Source of the DNA: Soehngenia longivitae
GTDB taxonomy: Bacteria; Bacillota; Clostridia; Tissierellales; Tissierellaceae
Assembly: GCF_004684055.1 (NCBI RefSeq)
Contig: NZ_SRIB01000004.1
Location: 1-64,000 of the forward strand
Direction of reading: 5' to 3'
Length of the DNA: 64,000 bases
Shown: piece after piece, positions 34,543 to 42,869 of the stretch
How positions within the stretch are numbered: position 1 is the stretch's first letter
How the letters are laid out: each line of letters begins with the position of its first letter
Notes under the pieces: generated by a model
Databases searched by the model: none
Told to the model about the DNA's origin: nothing
What the model saw: the letters and a program-made list of their open reading frames with translations, nothing else
Translations under genes and position numbers: made by a program

Positions 34543-35781
34543 TTATTCAACCTCCAAATATATATTGTTTATTTCTTCATTTATTTTGCCGATATAGCTG
34601 TCTATACTATTATAGTCAACTTTTTCATCATCAATATCATATTCTTTTTTCAGTAATAATATTCTATATAATTTATCATCAATCTCCGATTCAGTGATTG
34701 TTCCATTTTCAACTGCTAATTTTACATAATTTACAATATCGCCAATCTGACTGTTGTCATGACATATTAATGCTATATCTCCTCCAGCAATTAAAAATTT
34801 GAGTACTGCATCTTTTATATCGTAATTATCTGTAATTGCTCCCATTGTCATATCATCAGATAAAACAACTCCATTGAATTTTAATTTCTCTCTTAAAATA
34901 TCATTGATAATCTCATAAGACAGCGAACTAGGTTCATTACTTATTTGTGGCAACAATAAGTGACCAACCATAATAGCGCTCATTCCATTGTTAATATTGT
35001 AAATGAAGGGTTTCAATTCCAATGTTTCTAGTTCAACTAAATCTTTGTTGATTACTGGTAAATCATAGTGCGAATCAATTTGTGTATCACCATGACCTGG
35101 AAAATGTTTGCCAACAGCTACTATTCCTTGATATGATATCCCTTTTGCCAATTGATTTCCTAATTTAGCGACAATATCAGCATCACTGCCAAAAGATCTA
35201 TCTCCTATTACTTGATTTAAAGGGTTTGAATTGATGTCTAGAACTGGTGCAAAATTCATGTTCAGTCCAAATGTTTTTAACTTACTACCCAGCACAGTCC
35301 CAACTTTATAAGCTAATTCGTCATCATTTATTTCCCCAATATCATGCATAGATGGCATCTTTAAATAAAATTTATCCAGTCTTTCTACTCTTCCTCCCTC
35401 TTCATCAACAGATAAAAAATATGGAATTTCTCCTTTATTTTCATCTTTTAAAGTATTTATTAAATTTATAAATTGATCTTTTGTTTCTATATTTCTATCA
35501 AAAAATATAAACCCTGATAAATTATAATTATTGATAATATCGATTTCATCTTGACTTAATTCATACCCTTCTATACCGACAATAAATAGCTGACTTATTT
35601 TATCTTCGATTTTCATATTTGATATTTCTGATTTGATTTCATCTTTTTCTGTATCAATATTTTCACTACTATCAGGCCCTTGCGGTAGTTCATCATTGTT
35701 TTTCATCGAACAATTAGCCAACAAAAGAGTTGACATCAACAATATTATTAACTTGATTATTAACTTGCCTTTTCTTTTCAA
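34543..35781 (-). CDS. nagZ: Beta-N-acetylhexosaminidase, lipoprotein (NagZ-like, GH3)
   Basis: 412-residue glycoside hydrolase family 3 enzyme, exported as a lipoprotein (lipobox LLANC after a hydrophobic N-terminus). Visible motifs include FVGIEGYELSQDEI, EEGGRVERLDKFY, LNMNFAPVLDINSNPLNQVIGDRSFG, the His/Asp dyad loop KHFPGHGDTQIDSHYDLP and the nucleophile region FNGVVLSDDMTMGAI. It removes terminal N-acetylglucosamine from muropeptides. The start is a TTG at 35781, with GAGGGG 11 bases upstream. It is followed directly by the ROK kinase. Confidence 0.92.
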   Translation of the reverse strand: MKRKGKLIIKLIILLMSTLLLANCSMKNNDELPQGPDSSENIDTEKDEIKSEISNMKIEDKISQLFIVGIEGYELSQDEIDIINNYNLSGFIFFDRNIETKDQFINLINTLKDENKGEIPYFLSVDEEGGRVERLDKFYLKMPSMHDIGEINDDELAYKVGTVLGSKLKTFGLNMNFAPVLDINSNPLNQVIGDRSFGSDADIVAKLGNQLAKGISYQGIVAVGKHFPGHGDTQIDSHYDLPVINKDLVELETLELKPFIYNINNGMSAIMVGHLLLPQISNEPSSLSYEIINDILREKLKFNGVVLSDDMTMGAITDNYDIKDAVLKFLIAGGDIALICHDNSQIGDIVNYVKLAVENGTITESEIDDKLYRILLLKKEYDIDDEKVDYNSIDSYIGKINEEINNIYLEVE

Positions 35782-35788
35782 ATCAAGC

Positions 35789-37441
35789 TCAACCCCTCTC
35801 TATTTCAAATCCAATAAATTCCCTCAGCAAAGATTGGGGAGGAATTAAATTTATTTGGTCTATCGGGGTAAAATATTCAAGAAACCTAATTAGCTTCTTA
35901 ACTTCGCTATAGTAGATACTTGAACTATCTATTTTACTAAGTAAAGGCATTACATAATTTTTTAAAAGTGCTAATTCATAGACTAATGCGGAATTAAACA
36001 TGACATCAGCATTTTCTTGAAATGGGAAAATATATTTTTCTTCTCCTTCTCTCACGCCTTTCCATAAATTAAATGTCCTTATTGGATCGTTTCCTCTAAA
36101 TTTTATATCTCTTACCATTCTTCTTAATAATCTAGTATCAGTTGTTGAAATTCTATTGTGATTATCAATGTTTAGCTGCGTAAGAGCTGATATATATATT
36201 TTGAATTTATTTTTATCTGGAATTTCATTAGCTACCTTTGGGTTTAAAGCATGAATTCCCTCAATTATTATTGGATGTTCCCTATCTACTTTTATAAACT
36301 CCCCACTTTTTTCGCTTTTACCAGTAAAAAAATTAAATTTAGGTAATTCAATAGATTCTCCTTCTAATAAACAAATTAAGTCCTTGTTAAGTTGTTCTAA
36401 GTTTAATGCATTTAAAGATTCAAAGTCTGGATTTCCATCTTTTCCTATTGGTGTCTTATCACGATCTAAAAAATAGTCATCCATTGAAATTGATACTGGT
36501 CTTTTCCCATTAACTCTCAACTGTGTACCAAGTCTTTTTGCAAATGTAGTTTTCCCAGAAGAAGAAGGCCCAGAAATCAGTATTATTGTTATATCTTCAT
36601 CATTACATATACTATCAGCTATATGAGCAATTCGTTTTTCATGTAATGCTTCAGAAATTTGAATTATATCATTGACCTTACCTTTGCTGATATATTCATT
36701 TAACGATCCTATATTGGATAGACCTAAAATTTCGAGCCATTCTTTAGATTCTTCAAATATTTTAGCCAGTTTTTTCTGGTCTTGAAAATTACTCATATTG
36801 AAGTTGTTTTTAATATTTGGAAATAAAATAAGCACTCCAGGGTAATAATACTTCAACTTGAATTCTCTCACAAATCCCGTTGAAGGAGCTAAATAGCCAT
36901 GAAAAAAATCAATATACTCTCCAATGGAATATAATTTTAATTTTGGTTTCTGCACTGATTTAAATAATAAAACTTTATCTTTCTGATTAGATGACTCAAA
37001 TATTCTAATAGCTTCTTCTCTACTATATTCCTCCCTTTTAATTTCAATGTCTTTATCTATTATTTCCTTCATTTTTTCCTCAATCAATTGCATATCTTTA
37101 AAAGTTATTTTTTTCTTATCACTTAATTCAAAATATAAACCAGGTCCTAAAAAATGATGTATTATGGCCTCGTTTTCTGGAAATAATTCCTTACAAGCTA
37201 ATATAAAACAAGCGGAAATTGTTTTCGTATATATCCTGTATCCATCTACATCTCTGATGTCAATAAATTCAACCTTGTCATTTTGATTAGGAGATTTAAA
37301 TAAGGGGTAAATTTCATTGTTAATACGAGCTCCTAAGTATTTTTTGTAGTGTTCCTTAAATACCATTTTGCTAATTTCGAGCAATTTAGTATTATCATCA
37401 ACTTCTAATTCCCCATATCCAACTACATCAATCTTTAACAT
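35789..37441 (-). CDS. TGS-domain uridine kinase-like nucleoside kinase
   Basis: 550-residue fusion. An N-terminal TGS-like domain (about 1-60) and a threonyl-tRNA synthetase second-additional-domain-like region (about 60-190, with HHFLGPGLYFEL) precede a uridine kinase-type P-loop domain. Walker A is ISGPSSSGKTTFAKRL (about 290), followed by ISMDDYFLDRDKTPIGKDGNPDFESLNALN and VIIEGIHALNP. Such proteins are widespread in Clostridia; the natural substrate is not established. The ATG at 37441 follows AGAGGTG, and the pseudouridine synthase stop overlaps it. It is separate from the true Udk at 11452. Confidence 0.88.
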   Translation of the reverse strand: MLKIDVVGYGELEVDDNTKLLEISKMVFKEHYKKYLGARINNEIYPLFKSPNQNDKVEFIDIRDVDGYRIYTKTISACFILACKELFPENEAIIHHFLGPGLYFELSDKKKITFKDMQLIEEKMKEIIDKDIEIKREEYSREEAIRIFESSNQKDKVLLFKSVQKPKLKLYSIGEYIDFFHGYLAPSTGFVREFKLKYYYPGVLILFPNIKNNFNMSNFQDQKKLAKIFEESKEWLEILGLSNIGSLNEYISKGKVNDIIQISEALHEKRIAHIADSICNDEDITIILISGPSSSGKTTFAKRLGTQLRVNGKRPVSISMDDYFLDRDKTPIGKDGNPDFESLNALNLEQLNKDLICLLEGESIELPKFNFFTGKSEKSGEFIKVDREHPIIIEGIHALNPKVANEIPDKNKFKIYISALTQLNIDNHNRISTTDTRLLRRMVRDIKFRGNDPIRTFNLWKGVREGEEKYIFPFQENADVMFNSALVYELALLKNYVMPLLSKIDSSSIYYSEVKKLIRFLEYFTPIDQINLIPPQSLLREFIGFEIERG

Positions 37442-37442
37442 A

Positions 37443-38420
37443 TCAAACACCTCTTGAAAATAAATCTTTTTCAATCCTCGAAAATATTTCTGCCTCTTTT
37501 ATTTCAAACTCTCTACCGTTTAAATACGACAAATCTCCTTCTAAATCTTCAAAAACTATCTTATATGCATGCAACAGTTGATGCTTTAAGCCATAAATAT
37601 GGTCAAATTTACTGTTAATTTTATCTATCCCATATTTTCTATCTCCAATTATTGGATGACCTATATTTGAAAGCTGGGCTCTTATTTGATGCGTTCTCCC
37701 AGTTAATAATTCTATTTCTAACAAAGTATATTCTTCATTACTTTTTATTACCTTAAAACTAGTCTCTATCTTTTTTGAATTATCAGTTGGTTTTTCATAT
37801 ATCATAGATTTATTTTTTATATCGTCTTTGACAAGATAACTAGATTTAACAAAATCACTGTCAATTTTACCTAATGCTATAGTTTTATAGTATTTTTTAA
37901 TTTTATTATTCTTGATAGCACTATTTATGGCTTTTAATGCTTCATAATTCTTTGCGCCGATTATAATACCCGAGGTATTTCTGTCTAGTCTATTGCAAAT
38001 ACTTGGAGTAAATGTTTTTTCAAGTCGTGGAACATATTCTTTTTTCTGAATTAGATAAGCTATCATATCATCTACTACATTATCCTCTCGTCTGTCAGTA
38101 GTACTATGAGAGAGTTTACCAACTGGTTTATTAATTAATATGATATTTTTATCCTCATAACAAATATCTATATCGAAATTCTTGTATTCTGTTGCTTTAT
38201 CAGATACAAATTTATCCAATAGTTCATCAGATAAATATAATTCAATTTTATCTCCAAAGTAAATAATTGTTTCAGGGCTTGCTTTCTTTCCATTTACTTT
38301 TATATTCTTCTTTCTAATCATCTTGTAAATAAAACTTAGCGAAGCACTAGAAAGATACTTCTTTAAAAATCTGTCAAGTCTTTGTTCGTTTTCATTTTTA
38401 TCAATCAATATTTCCTTCAA
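37443..38420 (-). CDS. RluA/RluD-family pseudouridine synthase
   Basis: 325-residue pseudouridine synthase. An S4-like RNA-binding domain is at the N-terminus (DRFLKKYLSSASLSFIYKMIRKKNIKVNGKKAS), and the catalytic motif is CNRLDRNTSGIIIGAKN with the nucleophilic Asp. Further motifs are LLTGRTHQIRAQLSNIGHPIIGDRKYG. The targets are probably uridines of 23S rRNA, by family. It has a charged insertion near 180-215. Its stop overlaps the start of the TGS-kinase gene, so the two are coupled. Confidence 0.92.
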   Translation of the reverse strand: MKEILIDKNENEQRLDRFLKKYLSSASLSFIYKMIRKKNIKVNGKKASPETIIYFGDKIELYLSDELLDKFVSDKATEYKNFDIDICYEDKNIILINKPVGKLSHSTTDRREDNVVDDMIAYLIQKKEYVPRLEKTFTPSICNRLDRNTSGIIIGAKNYEALKAINSAIKNNKIKKYYKTIALGKIDSDFVKSSYLVKDDIKNKSMIYEKPTDNSKKIETSFKVIKSNEEYTLLEIELLTGRTHQIRAQLSNIGHPIIGDRKYGIDKINSKFDHIYGLKHQLLHAYKIVFEDLEGDLSYLNGREFEIKEAEIFSRIEKDLFSRGV

Positions 38421-38514
38421 ACTTTTATCACCTTTTCATTTATATTATGCTATAATTATACTATAAATAAGCAGATTGCAATATACTTAATTGTTACATA
38501 TTGGGAGTGATAAA
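38421..38514. promoter_or_regulatory. Divergent promoter region
   Basis: Short AT-rich gap between the divergently transcribed pseudouridine synthase and the MltG-like gene. TATAAT is present on the plus strand at 38451-38456, and related minus-strand hexamers (CATAAT, TATAAT) lie close by. No convincing -35 elements are seen. Confidence 0.4.
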
Positions 38515-38991
38515 GTGAAATCAGTTGATAAACTTAAAGATATTCTCTATGATTCAATAGATTATATAATCATGATAGGCATAGTTGTAGTGGTAATTTT
38601 AGTTATAGGTTGGAGGCTTGATATTTTATTTACGGGTAGTGATGTAGCTGAAGTACCTACTAATGAAGTTAGTGAGCCCATAACAAATGAAGTAGAGCCA
38701 AAACCCGATGATACAAGTGGCAACCAATCTAATGAGTCCCCAGAAACTCCAAGCAATGAAAATGCTGGATCAACGGAAGTACAAGTTATAATCCCTGATG
38801 GTAGTTTACCAAACGAGATAGGCAAGATATTACAGGAAAGTGGAGTTATTGAAGATAGCAATGCATTCGTAAATAAAGCAGTAGAGCTTGGATTAGATAC
38901 AAAGCTTAGATCTGGTAGCTATTCATTGAACACAAATCAAACAATCGAAGAAATTGTTCTTATAATATCAAAACAGGCTAGTAATTACTAG
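38515..38991 (+). CDS. Membrane-anchored protein with MltG/YceG N-terminal-like domain, no catalytic domain
   Basis: 158-residue protein. One membrane helix (about 18-40, IIMIGIVVVVILVIGW) is followed by a Ser/Asn/Glu/Pro-rich linker (about 50-90). A C-terminal module VIIPDGSLPNEIGKILQESGVIEDSNAF...LRSGSYSLNTNQTIEEIVLIIS resembles the LysM-like N-terminal part of the endolytic transglycosylase MltG. The lytic domain is absent. The start is GTG at 38515 after GGGAG; a TTG at 38491 is less likely. A peptidoglycan-binding or sporulation-related role is possible but unproven. Confidence 0.7.
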   Translation: MKSVDKLKDILYDSIDYIIMIGIVVVVILVIGWRLDILFTGSDVAEVPTNEVSEPITNEVEPKPDDTSGNQSNESPETPSNENAGSTEVQVIIPDGSLPNEIGKILQESGVIEDSNAFVNKAVELGLDTKLRSGSYSLNTNQTIEEIVLIISKQASNY

Positions 38992-38998
38992 CCTGTTT
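38971..38998. terminator. Bidirectional palindromic terminator
   Basis: Perfect palindrome with 14-bp arms, AAACAGGCTAGTAA and its complement. It contains the stop codon of the MltG-like gene (plus strand) and touches the stop codon of the 186-residue protein (minus strand), repeating the arrangement at 33618-33670. Confidence 0.8.
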
Positions 38999-39557
38999 AA
39001 TACTTTTCATTGATGTATTCATCAATAATAGATTTTCTTTTTTGGTTTGAAAATATGCCCTCTCTTTTTATTATTTCTAAGAGCCAAGGAGCTTTAGAGT
39101 GAAAAATAGCTTCTTTATAATCTAATAACACTATTTCATAGAGTTTGTCACTTAAAGATTTTGATTCGCATTGAATAAAATAGCTTTCTACTCCTTTAAA
39201 TTTAACTAGGTTCAATATTTCTAGAGTAGTCTTATCCTTTAAATTGTAGTAATTATTAGCCTTATTAAGATAAGTAACATAATTTTTTAGTTGTTTTTTA
39301 TTCCCTTTTGATTCTTTAGAAAGCATTTTATAGTACTTAGCTAACACATTATAATATTGATAATTATACATTCCTTTCTCAAAACTGTCTACTTTGAGAA
39401 ACGGATTCAGATTCATACTTTTAACAAAATGGTAATTATTTTCTAAAAACTCTCTTTTGGTTATGTCTCCCTTTTCGTATTGAAAAATCAGTGAAGAACG
39501 GTTTTCAAAAAAAATGTTAAACAAACTTTTTCTAGCACAATAATACAAAACTAACAC
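38997..39557 (-). CDS. Conserved-looking hypothetical protein (186 aa)
   Basis: Not recognised. The protein is predicted helical and soluble, basic and rich in Lys, Tyr and Asn, with repeated YY/NY pairs (YNYQYYNVLAKYYKML, YLNKANNYYNLKDK) that hint at TPR-like helical hairpins. No signal peptide or membrane helix. The start is uncertain: GTG at 39557 overlaps a weak GGGTG, and a TTG at 39548 would be spaced six bases from it. It converges on the MltG-like gene. Confidence 0.6.
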   Translation of the reverse strand: MLVLYYCARKSLFNIFFENRSSLIFQYEKGDITKREFLENNYHFVKSMNLNPFLKVDSFEKGMYNYQYYNVLAKYYKMLSKESKGNKKQLKNYVTYLNKANNYYNLKDKTTLEILNLVKFKGVESYFIQCESKSLSDKLYEIVLLDYKEAIFHSKAPWLLEIIKREGIFSNQKRKSIIDEYINEKY

Positions 39558-39601
39558 CCAATCTAATATATATTATAGTAAATACCCACGAAATTATAAG
39601 A

Positions 39602-40024
39602 TTATGCTTCTATTTCATAGCAATAGGATTTCAAATTTTCAGGAATCTTATCTAATGTATAATCTACATTAATATAAAATTCAACGTTAAACTTCTCAGA
39701 TATCTTTTCCAATGTATCAATTAAAAACACTAAATCTTTAAGCTCAATATTCATCAATTTATAAATCCCATCTACATAAATCTTTTCTAAATCATAATCC
39801 ATTGACATTATACCACACAAAAAGCCATAGAAACTCTTAACATTTAAAATGTTAAATTCCATGGCATTAATCAACCTGACATTATAATTCAAACTAAAAA
39901 TATGTTCGTCATCAACATCAACAAATACAATATTTCCATTCCCTTCAAGCATATCCTTATTAGCATTGTCAATTAACCATTTTGTTTTCCCGGAACCTTG
40001 CTCTCCTAAGATGAACTTAACCAT
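39602..40024 (-). CDS. Small P-loop NTPase-like protein
   Basis: 140-residue protein beginning MVKFILGEQGSGKTKWLIDNANK, with a clear Walker A (GEQGSGKT). A hydrophobic strand ending in Asp (DLEKIYVDGIYKL) could be Walker B. The remainder is short, so only a minimal P-loop fold is possible. The ATG at 40024 has AAGGTGG five bases upstream. It lies between the radical SAM protein and the 186-residue protein. The role is unknown. Confidence 0.7.
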   Translation of the reverse strand: MVKFILGEQGSGKTKWLIDNANKDMLEGNGNIVFVDVDDEHIFSLNYNVRLINAMEFNILNVKSFYGFLCGIMSMDYDLEKIYVDGIYKLMNIELKDLVFLIDTLEKISEKFNVEFYINVDYTLDKIPENLKSYCYEIEA

Positions 40025-40055
40025 GTTAACCACCTTACCTTTCTTATTTGTCAGA

Positions 40056-41003
40056 TTAAATATTTCTTAAAGCACTACCTCCAAGATAATCGAATTTAGC
40101 TCCTTGATAGGTTTGTGCTTTTATCATACTATCAACTATTTCGTCTTTTATTTTCCACCATGACTGATTCCAATTAACTATCAAAGAATCTTCTCTAGGT
40201 GCTCTACCAATAAGCCTCTGAATAATTATATTAGGGTTGAGGTATTCTAAGAATAACACTACTCTTTTTATATAGTCGTCTTTAGACAATAAATTAAATT
40301 TACCATCTAGATACTCTTCTGCTAATTTAGTTTTATCTACAATGTATAAACTATGTAGTTTAACCTCATCAATTCCCAAACTTGATAAAATCTTTGATGT
40401 CTCAATAGTATCATCTATGTCATCCCATGGTAAATCAAGAATTACATGAGCACAAATTCTTAGATTATGGGCTTTAATTCTTATACATGTATCGATAAAT
40501 TCAGCTAAAGTATGACCTCTATTTAGTTTTCTCAGAGTTTTATAATTAGCAGTCTGAAGACCTAACTCTATTGTTATATCTATACCCACTTTTTCTTGTA
40601 TATCACTCAAATATTTAATTTGTTCATCACTAACACAATCTGGTCTAGTTGATATTGAAATTCCAACTATATCATCATTAATCGCTTGATTGATTATATT
40701 TTTAAATTTCTCAATCCCCATGTAGGTATTGCTATAATTTTGAAAATAAGCTATAAATTTATCAGCTTTATATTTATTCCTAATGTAGATCATGTTTTTT
40801 TCAATTTGATCTTTAATAGAATAATTGTTGGGAAGATTTTCAAATGATCCACCTTTTTCGCCACAATAAATACAGCCTCCGATACCTACATTGCCATCTC
40901 GATTAGGGCAAGTTAGATCTAAACTAATTGGCAATTTATAAACTTTACATCCATATTTTTCTTTTAAATATACTGAATATTCTCTATATACATTTGATTG
41001 CAT
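40056..41003 (-). CDS. Radical SAM protein of the TIGR01212 (YhcC) family
   Basis: 315-residue radical SAM enzyme. The cluster motif is CPNRDGNVGIGGCIYC, with the wide first spacing typical of TIGR01212 proteins such as E. coli YhcC. Later motifs include KFIAYFQNYSNTYMG, GISISTRPDCVSDEQI, ELGLQTAN and HVILDLPWD, and the C-terminal QRLIGRAPREDSLIVNWN. The reaction is unknown. The ATG at 41003 follows a run AAGGAAAAGG about 10 bases upstream. Confidence 0.88.
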   Translation of the reverse strand: MQSNVYREYSVYLKEKYGCKVYKLPISLDLTCPNRDGNVGIGGCIYCGEKGGSFENLPNNYSIKDQIEKNMIYIRNKYKADKFIAYFQNYSNTYMGIEKFKNIINQAINDDIVGISISTRPDCVSDEQIKYLSDIQEKVGIDITIELGLQTANYKTLRKLNRGHTLAEFIDTCIRIKAHNLRICAHVILDLPWDDIDDTIETSKILSSLGIDEVKLHSLYIVDKTKLAEEYLDGKFNLLSKDDYIKRVVLFLEYLNPNIIIQRLIGRAPREDSLIVNWNQSWWKIKDEIVDSMIKAQTYQGAKFDYLGGSALRNI

Positions 41004-41008
41004 TATAT

Positions 41009-41092
41009 TTACCTTTTCCTTAAATAAAAATCTAATATTTCTGATACTCCAGAATTATTATTATCAAAATTAGTTACAACGTTTGCATTCAT
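41009..41092 (-). CDS. Very short ORF ahead of the radical SAM gene
   Basis: A 27-codon frame (starting MNANVVTNFDNNNSGVSEIL and ending FYLRKR) ends five bases before the radical SAM start codon. In the same frame the reading continues upstream through the palindrome at 41115-41158. No clear Shine-Dalgarno precedes the ATG at 41092. It might be a leader peptide, or the remnant end of a deleted gene. Confidence 0.25.
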   Translation of the reverse strand: MNANVVTNFDNNNSGVSEILDFYLRKR

Positions 41093-41114
41093 TTTGCAAA
41101 CTTTAGCGCCTCTA

Positions 41115-41158
41115 TTTAAGTCAAAGTACTTTGCATATGCAAAGTACTTTGACTTAAA
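41115..41158. repeat. 44-bp perfect palindrome
   Basis: Perfect 22-bp arms without a spacer, centred at CATATG. Each half contains its own 12-bp palindrome, CAAAGTACTTTG (41122-41133 and 41140-41151). It follows the stop of the His-rich DUF1292 gene by six bases. It may act as a terminator, but the nested symmetry is stronger than termination needs. Most of 41004-41163 is otherwise explained only by the short ORF. Confidence 0.75.
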
Positions 41159-41163
41159 ACAAA

Positions 41164-41526
41164 TTATTCTTCAAAATCTTCATCGTCTGAAAACAAAGTG
41201 TAAAATGCTTCTGCTACAACATCAAATTCTTCTTCATTCTCTATCAATAATAGCTCAAACTCATCGTTCTCTTCGTCTTCGACATATTGATATAATAGCA
41301 CTTCATCTTCATCATCTTCTTCAGTTAATGGAAGCAATGCAATGTATTCCTTATCTTCCACCTCAAATATTCCCATTACTGCACATTCTAACTCCGTGTC
41401 GTCCTCTAGAGTAAGAGTAATTATTTCCATATCTTCTTCATGATTGTGATCATGCTCGTGATTGTGATCATGCTCGTGGTGGTGATGTTCGTGGTTGTGA
41501 TCATGCTCGTGATTATTATCGTTCAT
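41164..41526 (-). CDS. His-rich DUF1292 protein
   Basis: 120-residue protein with an N-terminal block of alternating His, Glu, Asp and Asn (MNDNNHEHDHNHEHHHHEHD and on to about residue 32). A DUF1292 domain follows (LTLEDDTELECAVMGIFEVEDKEYIALLPL...EVLLYQYVEDEENDEFELLLIENEEEF). The block contains DNA repeats of the type GATCATGCTCGTG, suggesting local repeat expansion. It may bind zinc or nickel. It differs from the plain DUF1292 protein at 17499-17747, which lacks the His block. Confidence 0.8.
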   Translation of the reverse strand: MNDNNHEHDHNHEHHHHEHDHNHEHDHNHEEDMEIITLTLEDDTELECAVMGIFEVEDKEYIALLPLTEEDDEDEVLLYQYVEDEENDEFELLLIENEEEFDVVAEAFYTLFSDDEDFEE

Positions 41527-41597
41527 TTTTATTCTCCTTTATTATTTACTTATTCATTATAATGATACATTATTTTTCTTTCTCATTCAAGTTAAAT

Positions 41598-42848
41598 TTA
41601 GCTTAGTTTATGAAAATCAATATTTCCAAACAAATCCACTATTATAATATATAAATTACTTTCTCCATTCAATGTTATATTTATCTTATTTTCTTTTATA
41701 GACGTCTTATCAAGCGAGCTAACAATATTGAAACTATCATTTTGATTATTACATACATATATTTTTTCGATATACAAAAACGGTTTAGTCTTTAATTTAT
41801 CATTATGGATATTTATATAATCCTTAACAAATAAGTATAGATTTTTCTCATCCTTATAATATTCAATATCAAAGGTCCGACAAAATTTTTGACTTTCTTT
41901 TTCAATTAATAATGTGAAATCTGAATTTCTTAATCTTCTCTCTGTGTAAATAATGCTGATTGGATTTTGATCGCACCCAATCCACTTCCTATTTAATTCA
42001 CTAGCAGCTACCGCTGTTGTCCCACTCCCTAAATAAAAATCAGCTACTATTGCATTATCATTGGTTGATGCTAATATGGCTTTCTTTATCAACTCTAATG
42101 GTTTTTGAGACGAATAGTTAACTCTTTCTTTGCTAGTTCTTCCGACCATATTTATATTCCAGACATCTTTAGCTTTAACAAGTGTGTACCACCCTAAATC
42201 ATCTTTGTATTCAATAACATCCCTGAATTTATATGGTTTATAACCTCTGTTATATGATTTTTCTTTTTGTTGATTAAAAATATATTTATTTGTTTTACTA
42301 TAAAGATATATGTTATCATGCTTCTTAGAAAATCTCCTATTACTTGCACCACCCGATTTATAAACCCATATAATTTCATTGATAAAATTCTTTTCTCCAA
42401 AAACTTCATCTAGAACAATTCTAATATAATGATTTATTCTATTGTCAACATGAACATAAATGCTCCCAGTATCAGATAATAATTCTCTCATCAAGTTCAT
42501 TCTTAAAGCAATATCGTAGATGAATTGCTCTAAACCATTTTCATAGCTATCAGAAAAATCATTTCTCTTTAAAACTATTTCCTCATCTTCTAGATTAATC
42601 TTTATCTTTTTATCAAAACTCATGTTTGTAAAAAAAGGAGGGTCGATGTATATCAAGTCAATTTTATTTGAATATCCCCTTCTAATTAAATCAATTAAGC
42701 AATATAAGTTATCAGTCAAATATAAATAATTCTCATTAATTCCATTGCCAAATATAATGGAGCTAAATTTAATATTTTTAGAAACAACTAATTCAGAATT
42801 ATTTATTGCTTTAGTGATTATATCATACATTTTATTTAAAATAGTCAT
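41598..42848 (-). CDS. Solitary DNA methyltransferase (type III Mod-like, beta class)
   Basis: 416-residue N4/N6 amino-methyltransferase. The catalytic motif DPPF (IDLIYIDPPFFTN, about residue 70) precedes the SAM motif ADFYLGSGTTAVAASELNRKWIGCD (about 245-270), which is beta-class order. SIYVHVDNRINHYIRIVLDEVFGEKNFINEIIW is characteristic of type III Mod subunits. It is shorter than full Mod proteins. No restriction (Res) gene lies beside it. The start at 42848 has GGAG five bases upstream; the 42863 start is a TTG without a signal. An orphan epigenetic role is likely. Confidence 0.88.
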   Translation of the reverse strand: MTILNKMYDIITKAINNSELVVSKNIKFSSIIFGNGINENYLYLTDNLYCLIDLIRRGYSNKIDLIYIDPPFFTNMSFDKKIKINLEDEEIVLKRNDFSDSYENGLEQFIYDIALRMNLMRELLSDTGSIYVHVDNRINHYIRIVLDEVFGEKNFINEIIWVYKSGGASNRRFSKKHDNIYLYSKTNKYIFNQQKEKSYNRGYKPYKFRDVIEYKDDLGWYTLVKAKDVWNINMVGRTSKERVNYSSQKPLELIKKAILASTNDNAIVADFYLGSGTTAVAASELNRKWIGCDQNPISIIYTERRLRNSDFTLLIEKESQKFCRTFDIEYYKDEKNLYLFVKDYINIHNDKLKTKPFLYIEKIYVCNNQNDSFNIVSSLDKTSIKENKINITLNGESNLYIIIVDLFGNIDFHKLS

Positions 42849-42869
42849 GATATCTCCAATCAATATTTT

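Noticed and set aside
41400-41525. CRISPR-like repeats in the GATCATGCTCGTG region
   Set aside because: Repeats are contiguous and in frame, encoding the His/Glu/Asp block of a protein; there are no spacers.
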